Positions 17,607 to 27,389 of a stretch of DNA of 64,000 nt are shown one piece after another. The translations under genes and the position numbers were made by a program. The first letter of the stretch is position 1. Each line of letters opens with the position of its first letter. The DNA comes from Dyella sp. S184. GTDB taxonomy: Bacteria; Pseudomonadota; Gammaproteobacteria; Xanthomonadales; Rhodanobacteraceae. The stretch covers positions 186,001-250,000 of the forward strand of contig NZ_LMUE01000012.1 of the NCBI RefSeq assembly GCF_009766065.1. The letters run 5' to 3'. The notes under the pieces were generated by a model. The model was not told the DNA's origin. It saw only the letters and a program-made list of their open reading frames with translations, and ran no database searches.

Positions 17607-20240
17607 TCAGGATTTCTCGTTATCCATCGGTGCATGTTCATGCCGTTCGGCGATCACATGCCGTTCGTGCAGCTCCTCGCTGACGTGTGCTGTCTCGACC
17701 AGCCCGGATTGCGCATGCGCTACTTCGGCGGCGTTCGGTGCGGATTCCTTTTCATTGCCACCGGGTGTGATCTTGAGGATCGAGTGGCGTACTTCGCGTG
17801 ACAGGATCACCTTGGCGTCGCGCACGATGCCTTCCAGTGCGCTGGCGTAGTCAAGCTTGCCGGCGTCGTCGGTCCACACGATGCGGCGTTCGCGCAGCTT
17901 CTGGATGAAGCCGCGGAACAGCGCCTTGTCGAAGAACTCTGGTGCCGACAGTTCGTTGAGCAGGCTCAGCCGCTGGGCAGTGAGTGCGCAGGCATTCTCG
18001 AGTTCGGCGCCGGTCATCGTGTGCGGCCCGTTCTTGGCCAGCGCGGCGATGGTGATGTAGTAGCGCTCGAATGCCTGGATCAGGCTGCGCGCGATCACTT
18101 TCAACTGGAAGGCGCTGTCGTCCTGGCCGGGGGCACGTTCCAGTACGCGGCCGTCGCCGGTCGATTCAAGCATTCCGCGGCGCACGAAGAAGTCGATGGT
18201 TGCCTGCAGTTGTGCGCCGAATCCTTCCTCATCCCACGGCAGGAACAGCTCGCCCTGGATGAACGGATAGATGATCTTGCCCAGCCGCAGCACCGAGGCG
18301 CGCGACATGCGGCGGTTGTTGAGGAAGCAACAAGCCACCCAGGCGGCGGCGGCGGTGAGGTGCAGTACATTGTTGCGGAAGTAGCTGAGCAGCACGGCCT
18401 GCTCGCCGGTGGCAGTCAACACGTCGCCCAGCGGGTGCTGCACGCGCTGGATCCAGCCCATCTGTTCGCCGTAGGCGATGATCCCGGCCGGGTTCATCGG
18501 GGTCAGCGTGACGCGATCGGAATACGGCAGCTGCTCCAGCATGGCCTTGCTCAGTTCGAGCTGGGCGAGCAGGTCGCTCTCGGCCATAGCATGCTTGGGC
18601 GTGGCGAGCAGAGCGAGCGCCAGCAGGTTGATCGGATTGACGTCGGCGGCGCGGTTGATATTGACCTGGATCTTTTCGGCTAGCTGGTCGACCACGCCGT
18701 TGAGCCACTCGGGCTTGGCATCCGGGTCGGCACTGGTTGCACGCCAGTCGGCGCTGGCGGCCTCCAGCAGCGGGGTCAGTTCGATCGGCTCACCGAAGTT
18801 CAGTGCCACATGGCCATAGCGCTGGCGCAGCACCTTCAGCCCGCGCAACAGGCCGAGCAGGGACTCCTTTTCCTTCGGCTTGCCGCTGAGTTCGCCGGTA
18901 TAGCTCTTGCCCTCCATCAGCTTCTCGTAGCCGATGTACACCGGCTGGAACAGCACCGGCCGGCGTGGCGCACGCAGGAAGGCGCGCACGGTCATCGACA
19001 GCAGCCCGCCGCGCGGTGCCAGCAGACGCCCGGTGCGTGAGCGGGTGCCCTCGGTGAAGTATTCGATCGGCACACCGCGGTCGATCAGCTGCGCCATGTA
19101 TTCCTTGAACACCACCGAGTACAGCGGATTGCCGGTGAAGCTGCGGCGCATGAAGAACGCGCCGCCGCGACGCAGGATCGGCCCGATTCCCGGCAGGTTG
19201 AGGTTCACGCCGGCGGCGATATGCGGCACCACCACGCCGGACACGTGCAGCTGATAGCTCATCAACAGGTAGTCGGCATGGCTGCGATGGCTGGGCACAT
19301 AGACCACTTCGTAGCCGGGCGCCGCGGCGCGGGCCTTGTCGAAGTGGTGCATCGCGATGCCGTCGTACAGCTTGTTCCAGAAATTCGACAGCAGGAACGA
19401 CACCGAACGCACCACCGGATGCGAGTAGTCGGCGGCGATTTCCATGACCAGCTTGTGTGCCTTGCGCCAGGCCTTGGCATGGCTGATCTTTTCCTTGGCG
19501 GCGTTGGCGGCGATCGCGGCGCGCACCGGTTCGGCGTTCAATACCGCGTCGACCACGGTGCGCCGGTGCGACAGATCCGGGCCGATTACCGCGGCGCGGA
19601 TGCGGTGGAAGTGGGTGCGCAGGACCCGCGCGATCTTGCGTGTGAAGCGTTCCGGTGAGATCTCGCCGGATTCAGTCAGCACCTTGCGCAGCGATACCGG
19701 CGCGGAGAAGTGCACCACGGTGTCGCGTCCGTTCAGCAGCAACGCCAGCAGCCGGCGGAAACGGCCGACCATCACCCAGTTTTCCGAGAACAGCACGCGG
19801 AACCAGCCGCTATCGCGGCTGGGCGCGCGGCCGACGTAGATCGACACCGGCACGATCTGGATGTCGCGATCCGGCATGCCTTCCAGCGAGCGCACCAGCT
19901 GCCGCAACGGTTCGTTTGGCGCGCGCTTGCGGTTGCGGCCGAAGATCCAGCCGTCGCGCCGGGCCAGCGCAAACACCGAGCGGCGGCGGCGGGTACCGGC
20001 CAGCGCCTGCATCGGGTTGGGCAGGCCGGCCTCGCGGCAGGCGCGCTGCAGGATCAGCGCGTCGGAGAAACCGTCACGCTCGATCACATAGCAGACCGGT
20101 ACGCCGGCCTGCAGCAAGGCAGCCGGTTCGGCCGGGTCGCGACGGATGCGCACCCAGGGCTGCAACAGTTGCCCGGCCAGGTTGAACCACCAGGGGGCAC
20201 GCTGGCGAACGGTGGAATCCGCGGTGTAGATATTCGGCAT
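17607..20240 (-). CDS. plsB: glycerol-3-phosphate 1-O-acyltransferase
   Basis: 877 residues. Inner-membrane-associated enzyme that adds the first acyl chain to sn-glycerol 3-phosphate in phospholipid synthesis. The four acyltransferase blocks are present: HRSHADYL (HX4D), GGAFFMRRSF, TEGTRSRTG and PVYIGYE. It is about 70 residues longer than E. coli PlsB; the extra part includes a C-terminal tail rich in His and Glu (after LKITPGGNE) that looks disordered. The start ATG at 20240 gives MPNIYTADSTV. It is transcribed downstream of a lipoprotein gene on the same strand with only 25 bp between. Confidence 0.96.
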   Translation of the reverse strand: MPNIYTADSTVRQRAPWWFNLAGQLLQPWVRIRRDPAEPAALLQAGVPVCYVIERDGFSDALILQRACREAGLPNPMQALAGTRRRRSVFALARRDGWIFGRNRKRAPNEPLRQLVRSLEGMPDRDIQIVPVSIYVGRAPSRDSGWFRVLFSENWVMVGRFRRLLALLLNGRDTVVHFSAPVSLRKVLTESGEISPERFTRKIARVLRTHFHRIRAAVIGPDLSHRRTVVDAVLNAEPVRAAIAANAAKEKISHAKAWRKAHKLVMEIAADYSHPVVRSVSFLLSNFWNKLYDGIAMHHFDKARAAAPGYEVVYVPSHRSHADYLLMSYQLHVSGVVVPHIAAGVNLNLPGIGPILRRGGAFFMRRSFTGNPLYSVVFKEYMAQLIDRGVPIEYFTEGTRSRTGRLLAPRGGLLSMTVRAFLRAPRRPVLFQPVYIGYEKLMEGKSYTGELSGKPKEKESLLGLLRGLKVLRQRYGHVALNFGEPIELTPLLEAASADWRATSADPDAKPEWLNGVVDQLAEKIQVNINRAADVNPINLLALALLATPKHAMAESDLLAQLELSKAMLEQLPYSDRVTLTPMNPAGIIAYGEQMGWIQRVQHPLGDVLTATGEQAVLLSYFRNNVLHLTAAAAWVACCFLNNRRMSRASVLRLGKIIYPFIQGELFLPWDEEGFGAQLQATIDFFVRRGMLESTGDGRVLERAPGQDDSAFQLKVIARSLIQAFERYYITIAALAKNGPHTMTGAELENACALTAQRLSLLNELSAPEFFDKALFRGFIQKLRERRIVWTDDAGKLDYASALEGIVRDAKVILSREVRHSILKITPGGNEKESAPNAAEVAHAQSGLVETAHVSEELHERHVIAERHEHAPMDNEKS

Positions 20241-20265
20241 CCGCCTATTCTAACGGTTGCGCTGT

Positions 20266-21198
20266 TTAGTCTTTCGTTGGCACGGTGCCCGCGCTGGCCG
20301 GGGCACTGCCACTGCTGGCCGGTGGCTGGCTCAGCTGCTGGTGCGAGCGGCGCGCATTGTTCAGCATGTCCTCGCTGTACCAGCGGCCGTCCTGCTGCAC
20401 CAGGGTCGATTCGGTCGACAACGGCTTGCCCAGCAGGGTGTAGTCGATCTTCACCACCGCGTGGCCGTTGCTGCTGGATACCGGGGTGAGCTTGACCGAG
20501 TTCAGCGTGTCGTCCAGCGATAGGCCGTAAATAACCAGCAACTGCTTGGCGCCGGTGAGGCCGGTCGAGTACTTCGCCATCGCGGTGTCGAAATCCATCG
20601 CGCGCAGTTGATCCGGGCTTTTCAGGTCCAGCTTGCGTGCGGTGGTCACCGCCACGCCGATCGCCTGTTTCGCCTTGGCCTGATCGAACCACGGTGTCTG
20701 TTGTGCCCACGGCGCGAGCACATCGAGCGCGCTGCTGGTTTGCGCCTTCTGCGTGTCGGTGAGGTTCTTGTCCTGTGCGATGCGGTTCTTCATCAAGGCC
20801 TCGCCGACGCTGACCAGTGCGGGCAGCTGATCCTTGTATTGCTGCTGCATCATCGCCAGTTTCGGCTGCAGTTCGGCGTACAGCTTGTTCTCGGCGTCGG
20901 GTCCGGTGAGCTTCTGCATCGTTTCGTTGAACTTGGCGCGATCGTCGTCGGTGATGGGCTGCTGGTCCTGTTCGTGATGGCTCCAGTCGGCGCGCAGATT
21001 GGCGTAGTCGGCCGGTGGCAGAGCGTGTTTCCACAGGCCGTTGAGGTCACCCGTCTTGAGCAGGTCGATCGAACCCTGCAACGCGGCCTCTGGCGTGCTG
21101 CCGCCAGGTTGCCCGGCTTCGTCCTTGCCGTGGCAGGCGCTCAACAGCAGCGCGGCGAACAGGAGCAACAGGGCGTAACGAAGGGTAGGCAGGCGCAT
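20266..21198 (-). CDS. hypothetical lipoprotein
   Basis: 310 residues that I do not assign to a named family. The N-terminus is a lipoprotein signal with lipobox LSAC at about residues 18-21, followed by a Gly/Gln-rich linker and a mostly helical, charged region, then a small beta-rich C-terminal part (VVKIDYTLLGKP, DGRWYSEDM) resembling domains in DUF-type stress lipoproteins. It ends in a low-complexity Ser/Ala/Pro tail. The start at 21198 was chosen over an open frame reaching 21357 because it begins the signal peptide. The 25-bp gap to plsB suggests co-transcription. Confidence 0.75.
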   Translation of the reverse strand: MRLPTLRYALLLLFAALLLSACHGKDEAGQPGGSTPEAALQGSIDLLKTGDLNGLWKHALPPADYANLRADWSHHEQDQQPITDDDRAKFNETMQKLTGPDAENKLYAELQPKLAMMQQQYKDQLPALVSVGEALMKNRIAQDKNLTDTQKAQTSSALDVLAPWAQQTPWFDQAKAKQAIGVAVTTARKLDLKSPDQLRAMDFDTAMAKYSTGLTGAKQLLVIYGLSLDDTLNSVKLTPVSSSNGHAVVKIDYTLLGKPLSTESTLVQQDGRWYSEDMLNNARRSHQQLSQPPASSGSAPASAGTVPTKD

Positions 21199-21523
21199 TG
21201 AAAGCTCTCGCGGTGGGATTGGCGGCGGGACGAAGACACGCCGGTGCGGCGCGGTGAGCGGGCAGGGTAAGCGGCGTGGCTGCAGGGAGACAAGGGCCGG
21301 GCGCAAGATTTCACGCTGCCAGATGCCACCCCAAAAAAGAAAACCCCGCGGGCGCAAGCCTCACGGGGAAATCCGGCAGAGCCGGAAGGGAAATGGCCTT
21401 GCCTGCAAAATTGTTGGTCAGCAGGTGTTGGCGATTCAAATATTACTTGTTCGTTAAAGTTAAGACAACACTTTTCTTTATTACTGTAAACATATGATTT
21501 AAATAGAATTTATATTCTATCCA
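21199..21523. other. intergenic region with A/T-rich island
   Basis: 325 bp without a gene. Apart from the terminator, 21420-21520 is strikingly A/T-rich (for example ATATGATTTAAATAGAATTTATATTC) in a genome that is otherwise well above 60% G+C. It holds no open frame of note. It may be the promoter-proximal region of the lipoprotein gene or a foreign remnant. Confidence 0.5.
21337..21365 (-). terminator. rho-independent terminator after acid phosphatase
   Basis: Read on the minus strand, a CCCCG...CGGGG stem with an inner GG/CC pair and a GCTTGCGC loop is followed by TTTTCTTTTTT. It lies about 160 bp beyond the stop of the minus-strand acid phosphatase gene and would end that transcript before the lipoprotein-plsB unit. 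Confidence 0.65.
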
Positions 21524-22411
21524 TTACCGATAGTGCAGCGCATCGATCTTCTGTTGCCGCCGTTGCTGCACAGGAGCGCTCCAGTCGTTGTTGAACAGCG
21601 CCGGCTCCCATGAGCCATAGGTGGGATTCGGCAGCACGAACCAGCGGGTACCGATCCACGGCAGGTAGTCGGCGACCGCCTTGCGGCGGCCGGCGTCGGT
21701 ATTGTTCAGCACGTCGACGAAGTCGCCGAGCTGGTCGCCGAACTGCATCAACACGCGGTAATGCTGGCTGATCAGCTGGCGGCGGCAACCTTTCTCGGTG
21801 CCGGCCTGGTCGCAGCCGTCGACCACCGTGCCGAGCCCGAGAAACGCTTCCGGGCCGCTCACCGGGAAACCCACTTTGCGCAAATTGGCCAAGGTGGCCT
21901 GATCCAGGTCTTTGGCGCGGTTGGAGATATAGATCACCGCGATGCCGTGCTTTGCGGCGAACTGGGTGAACTCCACCGCACCGGGCATCGCGCGGGCCTG
22001 TTCTTCCTTGCACCATGCCGCCCAATCAGCTTCGTTGAATTCGCCGCCACTCTTCACCACGCGTGCCTGATACGGCGAGTTGTCCAGCACGGTTTCATCG
22101 ATATCCAGCACCACGGCGGCCTTCAGATTCTTGAGTGGCGCGATGCGATCCTGCTTGTCCAGGGCATCCCACTGTTTGTCGCGCAAAGCGGCCAACAGGC
22201 GCGACTCGGCATCGCGATAAGTCTGCAGATAGATCAGGTCGTGCTCGATCGCGGTCTGGCTCCACGCCACCGCATTCAGGTTGTCGTTGGCGGCGCCGAC
22301 AACAGTCGGAGCCTGCGGCGGTGGCGGCGCGGCGGCGGGATGCGATGGTGTGGCGGCGCAGCCGGCCAGCAGGACGAACACGGCCAGAGCCGAGGGCAGG
22401 CGAACAGACAT
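21524..22411 (-). CDS. 5'-nucleotidase, lipoprotein e(P4) family (class C acid phosphatase)
   Basis: 295 residues. Outer-membrane or periplasmic HAD phosphatase that dephosphorylates nucleotides. The signal peptide ends at lipobox LAGC (about residue 17). The HAD motif I DIDETVLDN carries the nucleophile Asp and the acid Asp; motif II Ser/Thr-like ISNRAKD and motif III further on match class C acid phosphatases. The start at 22411 (MSVRLPS) begins the signal peptide; a longer frame starts at 22432. Confidence 0.92.
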   Translation of the reverse strand: MSVRLPSALAVFVLLAGCAATPSHPAAAPPPPQAPTVVGAANDNLNAVAWSQTAIEHDLIYLQTYRDAESRLLAALRDKQWDALDKQDRIAPLKNLKAAVVLDIDETVLDNSPYQARVVKSGGEFNEADWAAWCKEEQARAMPGAVEFTQFAAKHGIAVIYISNRAKDLDQATLANLRKVGFPVSGPEAFLGLGTVVDGCDQAGTEKGCRRQLISQHYRVLMQFGDQLGDFVDVLNNTDAGRRKAVADYLPWIGTRWFVLPNPTYGSWEPALFNNDWSAPVQQRRQQKIDALHYR

Positions 22412-22550
22412 GCAAGAATCCTTTGAACACAAAAATCATGACGATGACCGAAGTTTACGACAGCCGCATGTCGGGGTTGGCAGGCCGGAGCTAGCAGCCA
22501 CGGTGGGCTGCTGACAGACTGGTGGCCCGACACTCACGGTTGCGACTCGC

Positions 22551-23582
22551 ATGAATTCTCCTACGCCCGTGCCACGCGAGTCTTCAACGGCGATCCATTA
22601 CGCGAGCTACCTGCTGGCTGCGGCGGCGTTGCTGCTGGTTCTCGAGTTGCACTTGTTGTCGGCGTTGCTATCGGCCCTGCTGGTCTACGAACTGGTGCAG
22701 TCGATGACGCCGTTGCTGGGCAAGCGCATATCGAGTGAGCGTGCGCGAATGCTGGTGGTCGCTGCACTGGGCGTGATCGTGGTTGGCCTGTTGATCCTGC
22801 TGATCCTCGGTGCAATCAGCTTCTTCCGCAGCGAGATCGGCAACCCCGAGCTGCTCTGGCAGCAGCAGCTGATGCCGCTGGTGGAAAAGGCCCGCCAGCA
22901 ATTGCCGGCCATGGTGGTCGATCACCTGCCGGACAGTGTCGATGACTTACGCGTGGGCGCGGCCGAGCTGGCCCACAAACACGCGGCGACCCTGCAACTG
23001 GCCGGCAAGGGCGCGGCGAGGGTGTTCGTACACATCATCATCGGACTGGTGCTGGGCGCGATCATTGCGCTCAGCCGCACCCATCCGGCGCATCAGGTCG
23101 GTCCACTAGCCGCGGCGCTGGGCCAGCGCTGCCAGCTACTGGCCGAGGCGTTTCACAACATCGTGTTTGCGCAGGTCAAGATCTCGTTGATCAATACCTT
23201 GTTGACCGCGATCTTCCTGCTCGGCGCGCTGCCGCTGCTGGGCATCCACGTGCCGCTGGCCAAGACGCTGGTGGCGCTGACTTTCGTTGTCGGCCTGCTT
23301 CCTGTGGTCGGCAACCTGATTTCCAACACTGTCGTCACCGTCGCTGCGTTGTCGGTGTCGCTCGGGGTTGGCGTCGCCGCGCTCGGCTTCCTGATCCTGA
23401 TCCACAAGCTGGAGTACTTCCTCAACGCGCGCATCGTCGGCATCCAGATCAACGCCCGTGCGTGGGAGCTGCTGATCGCCATGCTGCTGATGGAGGCCGC
23501 CTTCGGTCTCGCCGGCGTGATCGCCGCGCCGATCTACTACGCCTACCTGAAGAGCGAGCTGGTAGCTGAAAAACTGATCTGA
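22551..23582 (+). CDS. AI-2E family transporter
   Basis: 343 residues with about eight transmembrane helices in the PF01594 pattern: a hydrophobic N-terminal pair, a soluble central stretch (~110-150), and a C-terminal bundle with PVVGNLISNTVVT and the ARIVGIQINARAWELL segment typical of the family. Members export autoinducer-2 or other small solutes, or Na+ in exchange; the substrate is not predictable here. It is divergent from the acid phosphatase and convergent with the sulfotransferase pseudogene. Confidence 0.92.
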   Translation: MNSPTPVPRESSTAIHYASYLLAAAALLLVLELHLLSALLSALLVYELVQSMTPLLGKRISSERARMLVVAALGVIVVGLLILLILGAISFFRSEIGNPELLWQQQLMPLVEKARQQLPAMVVDHLPDSVDDLRVGAAELAHKHAATLQLAGKGAARVFVHIIIGLVLGAIIALSRTHPAHQVGPLAAALGQRCQLLAEAFHNIVFAQVKISLINTLLTAIFLLGALPLLGIHVPLAKTLVALTFVVGLLPVVGNLISNTVVTVAALSVSLGVGVAALGFLILIHKLEYFLNARIVGIQINARAWELLIAMLLMEAAFGLAGVIAAPIYYAYLKSELVAEKLI

Positions 23583-23622
23583 TCTGCACTGGAAAGTGTC
23601 AGGTGGACAGACTGTGCAACAT

Positions 23623-25211
23623 TCAGGGATCGAGCTTGATGCCGGCACCGATCAGCAGATCCTGCAGCCCACTCAATTGCGTCTCGTACTTCTTCCAGCG
23701 CTTGAGGGCACTGCGGTGATGGGTGCACGCACCTGCACGACGCTGGCGGTGGCAACCGCAGCAGGGTTGTCCTCGAAGTGCAGGCAGGCGTCGTGCCAGG
23801 GCAGGTCACAGAATTCCAGCAGCTGGCGCGAGCTGGACTCCTGAGTGTCTACCAGCGTTTCGTATTGCACTTCCAGAATGCGTCCAGGAAATATGCGCCG
23901 CCAGTGCGCCATCAGGCGATCAAACAGGACGTAGTACCTGCCGGTGTCGAGCAGATCGAACGAATAGTCGAAGTAGGGCGATTTCGGTGCGAAGAGCTGG
24001 CGAAAGTTGCTGAGGCAGGTATCCATCGGATCGCGCCTCAAGCAGATGATCTTTGCGTTCGGCAAAGCATGGGCAATGAATCCTGCATACAGGAAATTGT
24101 GCAGCAGCTTGTTAATGAAACGCGGCTTGTGGCTGGTGCCCGGCCGAGTGCTGGAAAGATAGGTTTCGCCAAGCTGCCTCCAGTCGACGCTGCGTGCCCG
24201 GATGATCGTGTCCGTATCGACCAGCGCGGGCGTCCGGCTGCCCGAGACATGCTTGAGGGACATGCCGAAATTCAGCAGTTCCCCAGCGGAATGCACATCG
24301 GGGTGGCTTGAAATGATGCGCTCGACCAGGGTGGTGCCGGAGCGTGGCATGCCGATGATGAAGATGGGTTCGTCAGTCGGGCAACCTGCCGCCAAGTCTA
24401 AGTCTCGCGGCGCGGAAAACGTATCTGCAATGGCCGCAAACAGCACCTCGTCCTGCCGAATGGAGTAATCGGGGTTGGCGCCTGCCGACTTGCCACGCAC
24501 GAGATGCTCGAAGGCCTTGGGATAGTCGGCGAGATCTTCATATTCCTTGGCCAGGGCCATGTTGAGGCCAATCAGCGCCGGGCTGTTGGCAATATCAGCA
24601 CCGAGCTGCGACAGCTGTGATTGCAGCCGTTCGACATGATGGCTGGCTGGCGTCTGCCGGCGAAGCTGCGCCAGACTCAGGTGGGCGCGCCAGTACTGTG
24701 GATCCAATGCCAGGCAAGCCTCGAGTTCGGCCTAGGACGCATCGATCTCACCCGTTGCCAACAGCGCCGTGGCGAGGTTGTAACGATAAAGTGCATGCGC
24801 CGGGGCAAGCTCTGCAGCCTGGCGAAATGCCGTTTTCGCCGAGCCGTAGTCACCGACCTGGGTGTAGATCACACCCAGCGTGTCCAGCATCAGGGGGGAC
24901 TCTTTGGCGACAAGGCCATCGCCCGATCGGCAACCACCTGGGCATCCGATTTCTGAGTGCGAGGGTGAGCGCCTTCGCAAACTGCACCATGAAGTCTGCT
25001 CGCGTGGGATCCAGGGCGACCGCCTTTCGCAGATACTCCAGCGCTGGCGGCATCTGCTGCAATTCCATATGGGCCATGCCGGCGATGTAATGCACTCCTG
25101 CGTGACGCGGCGCGAGGATCAGCAGACGCTCGGCCACTTCCTGCGCTTGCCCCAGGCGCGTCGATTGAACGCTGTCGTGAGCTGGGCATAGAGTTCGGCC
25201 GGATCAGTCAT
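23623..25211 (-). pseudogene. TPR-repeat sulfotransferase, disrupted
   Basis: Decayed gene of the TPR-sulfotransferase family. From an ATG at 25211 (MTDPAELYAQL) the product can be followed only by changing frame near 25158, 24963 and 24896 (the last in a six-base C run), reading through an amber TAG at 24732-24734 where a Glu codon is expected, and shifting again near 23719. That last shift would restore a conserved C-terminus ending KLDP at 23623. The intact middle (23673-24707) keeps the PAPS-binding motif IIGMPRSGTTL and an LRRDPMDTCLSNF block. Five independent lesions argue for a true pseudogene over a single sequencing error. Confidence 0.85.
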
Positions 25212-25286
25212 GGAGTTCCAACTCGTGGCGTTGGCAAACGCAAAAATTCTTGCGGTTGCGGACGAGCCGCGTCAACGCGGGTTTCA

Positions 25287-27266
25287 TCATCCCGCCAGCA
25301 TTGCAGCGATGCGTGCCATATGCGATTCGGCGGTTTCACGTACGGCTTCCTTGTCCGCTTCCGGATCCTTGCCCTGCCAGTGCAGATCAGCTTGCGGCAG
25401 TTCGTGCAGGAAGCGGCTGGGCTGGTTGGTGTGGACATCGCCGTAGCGTTTGGTTTTCGCCGACCACGACAGGGTCAGCAGTTCCTTGGCGCGGGTGATG
25501 CCGACGTACATCAGGCGGCGCTCCTCATCGATCCGCCCCTCATCGATGGCGCCTTCGTGCGGCAGGGTACCGTCCTCGCAGCCGACGATGAAGACGAAGC
25601 GGAATTCCAGGCCCTTGGCCGAATGCAAGGTCATCATGCGCACCGCGTTGCCGGGTTCGTCGCGGTCGGCGTGGCTGAGCAGGGCGAGTTGCGAGGCGAG
25701 ATCGCCGGCGCTGTTGCCACCTTTTTGCATCGCGCGGAACCAGTCGGCGAGTTCCTTCAAATTGCCGAGCTTGCGCTCGCGCACACTGGCGTCGGGCGTG
25801 CTGGTGGCGATCTGCGCGGCGTAGCCAGTGCGCTTGAGGATCAGCTCGACCAGGTCGGCGGCGTTTTCATGCAGCGCTGTGCTGCGCAGTTCGTCGAGCA
25901 GGTTCGCAAACGAGGCAAGTGCCGCCGCCGGGCGTGGAGTCAGCTGCCGCAGCACGCTGTCGCTGCGGGTGGCATCGAGCAGCGAGCTGTGCCGGCTCTG
26001 TGCGAGCTGGCCGAGCTTCTCCAGCGTGGTCGAGCCGATCTCGCGCTTGGGTACGTTGACCACGCGCAGGAACGCGGCGTCATCGCTGGGATTGGTCAGC
26101 AGGCGCAGATAGCACAGCAGGTCCTTCACCTCGGCGCGGTCCAGGAAGGAGAGCGCACCGGTGAGGTGATAGGGAATTCGCGCCAGCCGTAAAGCCTTTT
26201 CCAGCACGCGTGCCTGGAAATTGCCGCGATACAGGATGGCGATGTCGTGCCAGCGCGCCTTGTGCTTTTCTGCCAGCGTGGTGGCGATCGCGGCGACACG
26301 CTCGGCCTCGTGCTCGGCTTCCTTGCATTCGAGTACGCGGATCGGCGCGCCTTCGGGATGCTCGCTCCACAGCTTCTTTTCATGCAGGTGCGGATTGTTC
26401 GCGATCAGCTGGTTCGCCGCACGCAGGATGCGCTTGCCGCAGCGATAGTTCTGCTCCAGCTTGATCACGCGCAGGTTCGGCCAGTCGCGGCCGAGCTGGT
26501 CGATGTTTTCCGGGTTCGCGCCGCGCCACGCATAGATGCTCTGGTCGTCGTCGCCGACGCAGGTAATGCCGCCGCGCTCACCAGTGAGTGCCTTCAGCAG
26601 GCGGTATTGCGCGTCATTGGTGTCCTGGTATTCGTCGACCAGCAGGTAGCGCAGGCGCTCGCGCCAGGCGTCGCGGCATTCGGTGTCGCTTTCCAGGATG
26701 CGTAGCGGCAGCCGGATCAGGTCGTCGAAGTCGACCGCGTTGAACGCGGCGAGGCGCTGCTGGTACATGTCGTAAATCGTCGCGGCCTCAAGCTCGCGCG
26801 GGCTGCGCGCGGCAGCCAGTGCTTCTTCCGGCGAGAGACCGCCGTTCTTGGCGCGGCTGAGCAGGTTGCGGATGCCGAACAGCACGTCCGGCTTGACCCC
26901 TTTCGGCGCCAGCTCCTTGACGATGCCGTTGCTGTCGTCGGCATCCAGCACGGAGAAGCCGCGGCGCAGGCCGGCACGGGCGTGCTCGATCTGCAGGAAC
27001 TTCAAACCCAGTGCATGGAAGGTGCACACGGTGAGCGCGGCGGCATCCTCCGTGCTGACCAGTTGGCCCACGCGCTCGCGCATCTCGCGTGCGGCCTTGT
27101 TGGTGAACGTGATCGCGGCGATCTTCGAGGGTGCCAGCTTCTTGCGCGCGATTAGGTAGGCGATCTTCTGGGTGATCACGCTGGTCTTGCCGGAGCCGGC
27201 GCCGGCGAGCACCAGCAACGGGCTGTCGCAATGTTCGACGGCGGCCAGTTGTTGCGGATTGAGCAT
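25287..27266 (-). CDS. rep: ATP-dependent DNA helicase Rep
   Basis: 659 residues (E. coli Rep is 673). Superfamily 1 3'-5' helicase that helps replication forks pass protein blocks. Walker A GAGSGKT is at residues 22-28; DEYQDTN (motif II), GDDDQSIYAWRGA (III), QNYRC (IV), TLHSAKGLEF (V) and YVGITRAK (VI) follow in order. The start MLNPQQLAAVEH at 27266 matches Rep N-termini; the frame stays open much further upstream across the divergent halogenase-like gene, which is a shadow. It is more like Rep than UvrD by length and by the missing UvrD C-terminal tail. Confidence 0.95.
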   Translation of the reverse strand: MLNPQQLAAVEHCDSPLLVLAGAGSGKTSVITQKIAYLIARKKLAPSKIAAITFTNKAAREMRERVGQLVSTEDAAALTVCTFHALGLKFLQIEHARAGLRRGFSVLDADDSNGIVKELAPKGVKPDVLFGIRNLLSRAKNGGLSPEEALAAARSPRELEAATIYDMYQQRLAAFNAVDFDDLIRLPLRILESDTECRDAWRERLRYLLVDEYQDTNDAQYRLLKALTGERGGITCVGDDDQSIYAWRGANPENIDQLGRDWPNLRVIKLEQNYRCGKRILRAANQLIANNPHLHEKKLWSEHPEGAPIRVLECKEAEHEAERVAAIATTLAEKHKARWHDIAILYRGNFQARVLEKALRLARIPYHLTGALSFLDRAEVKDLLCYLRLLTNPSDDAAFLRVVNVPKREIGSTTLEKLGQLAQSRHSSLLDATRSDSVLRQLTPRPAAALASFANLLDELRSTALHENAADLVELILKRTGYAAQIATSTPDASVRERKLGNLKELADWFRAMQKGGNSAGDLASQLALLSHADRDEPGNAVRMMTLHSAKGLEFRFVFIVGCEDGTLPHEGAIDEGRIDEERRLMYVGITRAKELLTLSWSAKTKRYGDVHTNQPSRFLHELPQADLHWQGKDPEADKEAVRETAESHMARIAAMLAG

Positions 27267-27389
27267 GGGTCGAGGCGATGCGTGGGGCGGCGGCCGATGG
27301 TAGCAGAGCCCTGCTGGTGGGCCGACCAGACTGCGCCATAATCGGGCATTGGGGCGCCGTCTGGGTGATGGCTCAAGAATGGAGGAAGC

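Noticed and set aside
17493..17801. 102-codon frame after the autotransporter
   Set aside because: Mostly overlaps the 3' end of plsB in antisense and shows no protein-like features.
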